Positions 7,771-13,110 of a stretch of 13,110 nt of DNA are shown piece after piece. Where the stretch lies: assembly GCA_958453935.1 (NCBI GenBank), contig CAUDZT010000061.1, forward strand, positions 1 to 13,110, read 5' to 3'. The stretch comes from an uncultured Collinsella sp. Its GTDB lineage: Bacteria > Actinomycetota > Coriobacteriia > Coriobacteriales > Coriobacteriaceae. Numbering within the stretch: position 1 is the stretch's first letter; each line of letters begins with the position of its first letter. The position numbers were made by a program, and so were the translations under genes. A model generated the notes under the pieces. That model saw only the letters and a program-made list of their open reading frames with translations, was not told the origin of the DNA and did not search any database.

Positions 7771-9924
7771 TTACTGAACTTTGCTGGCGAACTCGAGGTA
7801 TTGCATGCGCTGCAGCTTGTCGATCGTCGAGGCGTAGGGGCTGTCTTCCGATTCCAAGTCGTAGCGCAGCCCGTCGGCACCGAGATAGCCGGCGACATTG
7901 ATGGTGGGCACATCTGACCTTGTCGCAAGCAGGGCCTTTTGGTAATTGGTGAGCGGGGCGCCGATCTTATTAAGGGTAATGGCTGCAATCTCGTTTGCCC
8001 CGACGGTGTCGTAGACGTTGAGCTCGGTATTGCCGGCGATCTCATAGTTAGCCCAGACGAGATATGTCGACTGATAGATACGGAAAGCGTGGCTTGCCGT
8101 ATCTTCCTGAGGGTACAGCTCGTCGTTGAGAGTCGTTGCGGCGCTCGGCTGATGGTCGCCAAAAAAGACAAGAACAACCGGTCTGCCGATGTTGCGGAGC
8201 TCGTTGATAAAGTACTCGAGGTCCCGGTCGGATGCGTTGATGCAGGTGAGATAGGTGTTGAGCGCGCTGTTGGCGCCTTCGCTGGCTCCCTCGACCCAAT
8301 AGTTTGTCAGCTCTTCGGCGGGAACGGTGCCATAGTCGTAGCCGCCGTGATTTTGCATCGTGACGTCAAAGATGAACTGCGGCGCTTCGTCGGTTCTAAG
8401 CAGGTCGAGTATCTTGTCGTAGGTGGCGTAGTCGCATACGCCGGCATGGTAATAGGGCGCACCTTCGAAATCGCCGATTGAAAGAAAGTCTCCAAAGCCC
8501 AGCTGCTGATAGATTTTATCTCGATGGTAGTTGACGGGGTTTTGCGGGTGCATAGCGGTAGTGGTATACCCAAGCTCTTTAAGGTCCTTTGCCAGGCTGT
8601 TTACGCCATTCATCTGATACAGCTGATAGGGGATCTTGCCTAATCCGACAAAGGCCGTTGTCGCTCCGGTCAAAAATTCGAATTCGGAGTTCGCCGTTCC
8701 GCCACCGGCGACCGAAGCGAGCATGGTGCCGCGAACAAGTGTGTCGGGAAGCGAGTTGTAGAATGCGGGGCCGGTGTACCCGGCCGCCTGGAGCTGCTCA
8801 AAGCACGAAAGGTCGCTAAAACTCTCGTTCATGACGGCAACAATCGTCGGCTTGATTTCATTGAACTGGGCAACGGCCGCCGCGCGCTGTTCGCTCGAGC
8901 CATATGTGCTGTCGTAGACGGCGGCGAGCTCCTGCTCGATGCTCTGCGCCTCATCGGGCGTATAGTCTTCGGGCTTCTCAATGGGCAACTCGTTGACCAT
9001 TTCGGTGAACGAAGTGATAAAACCCTGAGACGCATACGTGGTGATGGGCTGCCAACGGTCAAATCCAAAATCCAGCGCCTGCTCCAAGTCGATGTTGGAA
9101 AAGCCTGAGAGCCCCACAACGGTCACTAGCAGAAAAGCACAGAGGTTAGCGGCGATAGCGGGGAAGACATGGGTGGGCGTACGGAGCTTTCGCGGTCGGA
9201 TGAGCGAAAGAAGCCCCAGGGAAATCTCCAGCAGGGCGAGAGAGGTTACGATTCCGGCGGTAAAGGTAAACTCGTATCCCTCGCTCACTTCCATTGCGGT
9301 GCCAAGGGCCAAGATATCGCTTGGCAGGATGGCTTCGCCTTTAAACGTTATGACGAAGTGCTCGGCAATGCCAAGGATGCAGCAGACGACGGGCACGAGG
9401 GCCATGACGCCTCCATGACGCTGTCCCAGCAAATAAAGGGAGAGCAGAACCGTCGCGAGCAGCCCGACGGAAAACCCGAATGAGTTGGCGGGAATGCGAT
9501 AGAACGTTTCGTTGCAGGCAATTTCGAGTGAAACGAACGAGAGCGCTGAAACAGCGGCGATGACAAGGATGTCGCGGCAAATACAGGCAACCGTTCCCGT
9601 CGCAAGGTCGGTTTGGTCGATAAGTCCCGAAACCAAGGGCTCGACAAGAAGCATGACGGCGGCAGCACCGAGCGCCGAATAAGAAAGGACCCATAGGGAG
9701 CTGCCCTCATTTACGAGCAATTGATTCGTAACCCATGCAGCTACCACGCCGAGCGGGATGAGGAGCGTCGCGCACCAAAAGACGCGGGCAATGGGCGGCT
9801 TTTCGTTGCGTTTGATTGAAAAATACACGCGCACGACGACGGCGGCCACGATAAGGACGGCGATGAATATGGGCAGATTGGCCATGTCGCTCGAAGTGAT
9901 TTCAAGGGGGATATCTTCGGTCAT
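7771..9924 (-). CDS. LtaS-like membrane phosphoglycerol transferase / sulfatase-family protein
   Basis: The 717-residue protein has an N-terminal membrane half and an extracellular alkaline-phosphatase-superfamily domain. Hydrophobic segments lie at about 17-35, 46-70, 77-95, 111-135, 146-167, 171-196, 222-243 and 253-275. The catalytic half shows N-E-S-F-S-D (metal ligand E367), G-G-G-T-A-N-S-E-F-E-F-L-T-G with probable nucleophile T410, M-H-P then Y-H-R-D (H459, R468), Q-N-H-G-G (H526) and F-G-D-H-Q-P (D590, H591). These match the positions of LtaS residues E255, T300, D475 and H476. LtaS enzymes move glycerol phosphate from phosphatidylglycerol onto a glycolipid or growing polymer. The exact polymer here is not known, and about eight membrane segments rather than five suggest an LtaS relative rather than LtaS itself. 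The ATG at 9924 follows AGAGGA at six bases; upstream codons to 9999 lack such a site. A tail of about 125 residues follows the last motif. The gene is divergent from uvrA. Confidence 0.88.
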   Translation of the reverse strand: MTEDIPLEITSSDMANLPIFIAVLIVAAVVVRVYFSIKRNEKPPIARVFWCATLLIPLGVVAAWVTNQLLVNEGSSLWVLSYSALGAAAVMLLVEPLVSGLIDQTDLATGTVACICRDILVIAAVSALSFVSLEIACNETFYRIPANSFGFSVGLLATVLLSLYLLGQRHGGVMALVPVVCCILGIAEHFVITFKGEAILPSDILALGTAMEVSEGYEFTFTAGIVTSLALLEISLGLLSLIRPRKLRTPTHVFPAIAANLCAFLLVTVVGLSGFSNIDLEQALDFGFDRWQPITTYASQGFITSFTEMVNELPIEKPEDYTPDEAQSIEQELAAVYDSTYGSSEQRAAAVAQFNEIKPTIVAVMNESFSDLSCFEQLQAAGYTGPAFYNSLPDTLVRGTMLASVAGGGTANSEFEFLTGATTAFVGLGKIPYQLYQMNGVNSLAKDLKELGYTTTAMHPQNPVNYHRDKIYQQLGFGDFLSIGDFEGAPYYHAGVCDYATYDKILDLLRTDEAPQFIFDVTMQNHGGYDYGTVPAEELTNYWVEGASEGANSALNTYLTCINASDRDLEYFINELRNIGRPVVLVFFGDHQPSAATTLNDELYPQEDTASHAFRIYQSTYLVWANYEIAGNTELNVYDTVGANEIAAITLNKIGAPLTNYQKALLATRSDVPTINVAGYLGADGLRYDLESEDSPYASTIDKLQRMQYLEFASKVQ

Positions 9925-9930
9925 GGACGT

Positions 9931-9936
9931 TCCTCT
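9931..9936 (-). promoter_or_regulatory. Ribosome binding site for the LtaS-like gene
   Basis: On the reverse strand AGAGGA lies six bases before the ATG at 9924 and selects it over an upstream ATG at 9999. Confidence 0.7.
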
Positions 9937-9954
9937 GGTACAGCAAATTAAGTT

Positions 9955-9970
9955 CAGTATTAGATTACTG
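9955..9970. promoter_or_regulatory. Imperfect palindrome, possible operator for the LtaS-like gene
   Basis: CAGTATTAGATTACTG is symmetric at 12 of 16 positions with perfect CAGTA/TACTG ends. It lies 30 bases upstream of the LtaS-like start in the divergent region, where a repressor or activator could act. No regulator is identified and the match may be chance. Confidence 0.25.
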
Positions 9971-10042
9971 TAACCTTTCCACGGCATTTCGAGAAACAAA
10001 GCGCCCGATACGCAAAGCTAAAGGTCTGCGAATCTTGTATTA

Positions 10043-10056
10043 CGAACATCTGTGCG
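10043..10056 (+). promoter_or_regulatory. Candidate LexA (SOS) box upstream of uvrA
   Basis: CGAACATCTGTGCG differs from the core CGAAC-N4-GTTCG, used by LexA in Gram-positive bacteria and actinobacteria, at one conserved base (GTGCG for GTTCG). It lies 62-75 bases before the uvrA start, overlapping where a -35 element would be for the -10-like TAAACT at 10069-10074. That is a sensible place for repression. uvrA is a classic SOS gene in other bacteria. This is inference from one near match. Confidence 0.45.
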
Positions 10057-10068
10057 CGTCGAGTGCGC

Positions 10069-10074
10069 TAAACT
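10069..10074 (+). promoter_or_regulatory. Possible -10 element for uvrA
   Basis: TAAACT matches the -10 consensus at four of six positions. It lies 44 bases before the uvrA ATG and 12 bases after the candidate LexA box. No clear -35 is seen. Confidence 0.3.
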
Positions 10075-10099
10075 CATCGGCAGTATGATTCGATGCAAT

Positions 10100-10112
10100 A
10101 GGAGGCAAGGAG
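10100..10112 (+). promoter_or_regulatory. Double ribosome binding site for uvrA
   Basis: AGGAGG (10100-10105) and AAGGAG (10107-10112) lie in tandem before the ATG at 10118. The second is five bases away, the ideal distance; the first is 12 bases away. They fix the start at 10118 rather than the upstream GTG at 10052. Confidence 0.8.
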
Positions 10113-10117
10113 CTTCC

Positions 10118-12997
10118 ATGTCTGATTCTTCTATCGTTATTCGCGGCGCTCGTGAGCACAACCTCCGTGATATCGATGTTTCCATTCCGCGTGACCAACT
10201 CGTGGTCATTACCGGTCTTTCTGGCTCGGGCAAGAGTTCGCTGGCATTCGACACTATCTATGCCGAGGGCCAGCGTCGATACGTCGAGAGCCTTTCGAGT
10301 TATGCGCGCCAGTTCTTGGGCCAGATGGACAAACCCGACTTGGATTCAATCGACGGCCTTTCGCCGGCGGTGTCGATCGACCAAAAGACGACGTCTAAAA
10401 ACCCTCGCTCGACGGTTGGCACCGTAACCGAGATTTATGACTATCTGCGCCTGCTGTTCGCCCGTGTGGGCACCCCGCACTGTCCCGAATGTGGCCGTGT
10501 CATTGAGCGTCAGACGACCGATCAGGTTGCCGACAAGGTCTTGGCGGCGGGGGAGGGCCGCCGCGCGTTTGTGCTGGCACCGGTGGTACGCGGGCGAAAA
10601 GGCGAGTACACCAAACTGTTTGAGGACCTTCGCGCCGAGGGCTTTAGCCGCGTGCGTGTCGACGGTGAAGTGCGCTCGCTCGACGATCCGATCGATCTGG
10701 ACAAGAAGTTCAAGCACGATATCGAGGTCGTGGTCGATCGCATCGTGATCCGTGAGAACTCTCTGGGCCGTATCGCCGAGTCTGTTGAGCAGGCGACCGC
10801 GCTGGCGCACGGCAATGTGAACGTATACTTGCTGCCCGACCGCGACGCTCCCGAGGGGACCGAAGGCGAGTTGCTGGAGTATTCGCTGGCGTTAGCGTGC
10901 CCGGAGCATGGGCACTCCATCGATGACCTGCAGCCGCGTGATTTCTCGTTCAACGCGCCCTATGGCGCGTGCCCAGAGTGCGACGGCCTGGGCTTTAAGA
11001 AGACGGTCGATGCCGAGGCCCTAATCGAAGACCCCTCGAAGTCGATCGCCGACGGGGTCTTTGGCAGCCTGTTTGGCAACTCTAACTACTATCCGCAGAT
11101 TTTCGCTGCGGTCTGCAAACACTTTAAGGTGAGCGTCGATACGCCGTGGGAGGATCTGCCTCCGCGGGTGCGTCGCGCGTTTTTAGACGGCATGGGCGAC
11201 CAGAAGATTTCGGTCGACTATCAAAAGCTCGATGGGCGCCGCAGCCAGTGGGACACCAAGTTCTCGGGCGTGCGCAATATCCTGTACGAGCGCTATACCG
11301 AGACGACGAATGAGAACACCAAGGCGCGCTTGGAGAAGTACATCCGCGAGGAGCCGTGCTCGAGCTGCCACGGCGCTCGTTTGCGCCCCGAGATGCTCGC
11401 TGTTACCGTAGGCGGTAAGTCCATTTACGAGGTCTGTTGCCTATCGTGCCGCGAGTCGCTCGAGTTTTTTGAGGGCTTGGAACTCACCGAGCGCCAACAG
11501 TTTATCGGCGGGCGCATCGTCAAGGAAATCCTGGAGCGCTTGCGTTTTCTGGTCGATGTCGGACTCGACTATCTGACCCTCGATCGTGCCTCGGCGACGC
11601 TTTCCGGAGGCGAGGCCCAGCGCATTCGCCTGGCAACGCAGATCGGCGCCGGCCTCATGGGCGTTCTGTACATTCTGGACGAGCCGTCGATCGGCCTTCA
11701 CCAACGCGATAACGAGCGCCTGATCAAGACGCTCGAGCGCTTGCGCGATATCGGTAATACCGTTATCGTCGTCGAGCACGACGAAGATACAATTCGCGCT
11801 GCCGACTACGTAATCGATATGGGTCCCGGTGCGGGCGTTAACGGCGGACACGTGGTCGCCGCGGGAACGCCTGCCGATATCATGGCGTGCCCCGATTCCA
11901 TGACGGGTGCCTATTTGACCGGCAAGCGGATGATTCGCGTGCCCGATGAGCGCCGCAAGCCCGGCCGCGGCTGTCTTAAGATCACGGGTGCCCGCGCTAA
12001 CAACCTCAAAAACGTTACCGCCAAGATTGAGTTCGGTACGCTCACAGTCGTTACCGGTGTTTCGGGATCGGGCAAGAGCTCCCTGGTCACCGATACGATT
12101 GCGCCCGCGCTCACGAATGCCATCCATCGTTCGACGCGTCCCGTGGGGCCGTACAAGAAGATTGAGGGCATCGAGTGCATCGATAAGGTAATCGATATCG
12201 ACCAGTCACCGATCGGTCGTACGCCGCGTTCGAACCCTGCGACCTATATTGGCCTGTGGGATGATCTGCGTGCGCTATTTGCAAGCACGCCGGAGTCGAA
12301 GGCGCGCGGCTACTCCCCGGGACGTTTCTCCTTTAACGTAAGCGGCGGTCGCTGTGAGGCGTGCAAGGGCGATGGCCAGATCAAGATCGAGATGCACTTC
12401 CTTCCCGATATCTATGTCCCCTGTGAGGTATGTGGCGGCAAGCGTTATAACCGCGAGACACTCGAGGTTACCTACCGCGGCAAGACAATCTCGGACGTGC
12501 TCGACATGAGTGTCACCGAAGCGCTGGCTTTCTTTGGGAATATCCCGCAGATTAAGCGCAAACTGCAGACCCTATATGACGTGGGTCTGGGCTACGTGAG
12601 CTTGGGCCAGCCCGCTACGACGCTTTCGGGCGGCGAGGCGCAGCGCGTGAAGCTCGCCAAGGAGCTCCATCGTCGTCAGACAGGCAAGACGTTCTACATT
12701 TTGGACGAGCCCACAACCGGCCTTCATTTTGAGGATGTTCGCCAGCTGCTCGACGTGTTGCAGCGCCTGGTCGATGCGGGCAACACGGTTCTGGTGATCG
12801 AGCACAACCTTGATGTCATCAAGGTTGCCGACCGCCTGATCGATATGGGCCCCGAGGGCGGCAATGGAGGCGGAACCGTCGTGGTCTCAGGCACGCCGGA
12901 GCAAGTCGCGGCATGTTCGCAGAGCTACACGGGCAAGTTCTTGGCGCCGCTGCTCAAGCGTGACCGTGAGCGTCAGGCGCAGCTCGACGCGCAGTAA
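10118..12997 (+). CDS. uvrA: Excinuclease ABC subunit A
   Basis: UvrA is the DNA-damage sensor of nucleotide excision repair: a dimer of tandem ABC ATPases that scans DNA and loads UvrB. The 959-residue product has normal length and both modules complete. Module I has Walker A G-L-S-G-S-G-K-S at 33-40, signature L-S-G-G-E-A-Q-R at 495-502 and Walker B with D-E-P-S-I-G-L-H at 521-528. Module II has G-V-S-G-S-G-K-S at 647-654, L-S-G-G-E-A-Q-R at 836-843 and D-E-P-T-T-G-L-H at 863-870. Cysteine pairs at C122/C125, C285/C288 and C414/C417 and the canonical zinc finger C746-E-A-C749 with C769-E-V-C772 are intact. The UvrB-binding and insertion regions lie in the roughly 120-400 stretch. Translation starts at MSDSSIVIRG, just before the first beta strand, with a tandem ribosome binding site. 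Expression may be SOS-controlled through the box at 10043-10056. It works with the uvrB product encoded at 1496-3736. Confidence 0.98.
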   Translation: MSDSSIVIRGAREHNLRDIDVSIPRDQLVVITGLSGSGKSSLAFDTIYAEGQRRYVESLSSYARQFLGQMDKPDLDSIDGLSPAVSIDQKTTSKNPRSTVGTVTEIYDYLRLLFARVGTPHCPECGRVIERQTTDQVADKVLAAGEGRRAFVLAPVVRGRKGEYTKLFEDLRAEGFSRVRVDGEVRSLDDPIDLDKKFKHDIEVVVDRIVIRENSLGRIAESVEQATALAHGNVNVYLLPDRDAPEGTEGELLEYSLALACPEHGHSIDDLQPRDFSFNAPYGACPECDGLGFKKTVDAEALIEDPSKSIADGVFGSLFGNSNYYPQIFAAVCKHFKVSVDTPWEDLPPRVRRAFLDGMGDQKISVDYQKLDGRRSQWDTKFSGVRNILYERYTETTNENTKARLEKYIREEPCSSCHGARLRPEMLAVTVGGKSIYEVCCLSCRESLEFFEGLELTERQQFIGGRIVKEILERLRFLVDVGLDYLTLDRASATLSGGEAQRIRLATQIGAGLMGVLYILDEPSIGLHQRDNERLIKTLERLRDIGNTVIVVEHDEDTIRAADYVIDMGPGAGVNGGHVVAAGTPADIMACPDSMTGAYLTGKRMIRVPDERRKPGRGCLKITGARANNLKNVTAKIEFGTLTVVTGVSGSGKSSLVTDTIAPALTNAIHRSTRPVGPYKKIEGIECIDKVIDIDQSPIGRTPRSNPATYIGLWDDLRALFASTPESKARGYSPGRFSFNVSGGRCEACKGDGQIKIEMHFLPDIYVPCEVCGGKRYNRETLEVTYRGKTISDVLDMSVTEALAFFGNIPQIKRKLQTLYDVGLGYVSLGQPATTLSGGEAQRVKLAKELHRRQTGKTFYILDEPTTGLHFEDVRQLLDVLQRLVDAGNTVLVIEHNLDVIKVADRLIDMGPEGGNGGGTVVVSGTPEQVAACSQSYTGKFLAPLLKRDRERQAQLDAQ

Positions 12998-13017
12998 AGA
13001 GACGTTGTAGTACCGAC

Positions 13018-13056
13018 GCGCCACCGATTCCTTCTGATTCGGTGGCGCTTCTGTGT
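13018..13056 (+). terminator. Hairpin terminator after uvrA
   Basis: GCGCCACCGA (13018-13027) pairs perfectly with TCGGTGGCGC (13039-13048), a 10-pair stem with an 11-base loop, starting 20 bases after the uvrA stop. The following TTCTGTGTG is only partly T-rich, so termination may be incomplete. The stem itself is clear. Confidence 0.7.
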
Positions 13057-13110
13057 GTCGAGATGGCATATGCGGCGGAATTGGCCCTATACTTAATTGT
13101 TGTGTCGCTC
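13049..13110 (+). other. Intergenic tail with a possible promoter for an off-window gene
   Basis: These 62 bases hold no coding region I can support. TATACT at 13088-13093 matches the -10 consensus at five of six positions and could serve a forward gene beyond the window. The region 17 bases upstream of it has no good -35. Confidence 0.25.

Noticed and set aside
11441..12127. Reverse open frame (228 codons) inside uvrA
   Set aside because: Antisense shadow of uvrA; no ribosome binding site and no domain signature.

Overview
The window looks like an ordinary, gene-dense stretch of chromosome from an anaerobic, Gram-positive actinobacterium. A Coriobacteriia member such as Collinsella or a relative is my best guess. 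The guess rests on moderately high GC by eye, compact operons with strong AGGAGG-type ribosome binding sites, an anaerobe-style set of flavoproteins plus an Mrp Fe-S ATPase, and an LtaS-like polymer synthase. I cannot confirm the genus without a search. I see no mobile element, CRISPR array, tRNA, rRNA, prophage or defence island, and no undescribed multi-gene system.

Left block (1-3782, + strand). The first 70 bases are the unidentified 3' end of an upstream transcription unit, closed by a near-perfect intrinsic terminator (71-101). Then comes a forward gene set: coaE (last step of coenzyme A synthesis), a small membrane-anchored lytic transglycosylase whose start overlaps the coaE stop by 8 bases, and uvrB (nucleotide excision repair) 51 bases further on. 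A 15-pair hairpin (3741-3773) ends this block and probably also stops the convergent block.

Middle block (3802-9924, - strand). Read in the direction of transcription: an LtaS-like integral membrane phosphoglycerol transferase; then, behind its own promoter-like sequence, mrp (Fe-S carrier P-loop ATPase), an HI0933-family flavoprotein starting on the base after the mrp stop, and a second, unrelated FAD-dependent dehydrogenase (COG2509 type). The last gene has a perfect -10 hexamer and a terminator-like hairpin in its own leader, so it may be only partly coupled to the two genes before it.

Right block (9925-13110). A divergent intergenic region holds the control signals for the LtaS-like gene and for uvrA. 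It contains a near-match to the CGAAC-N4-GTTCG LexA box upstream of uvrA. uvrA itself is complete (959 aa, two ABC modules) and is followed by a hairpin terminator. UvrA and UvrB would act together in repair although about 6.4 kb of opposite-strand genes separate them. The order coaE - uvrB - uvrA recalls the mycobacterial rpsA-coaE-uvrB-uvrA neighbourhood.
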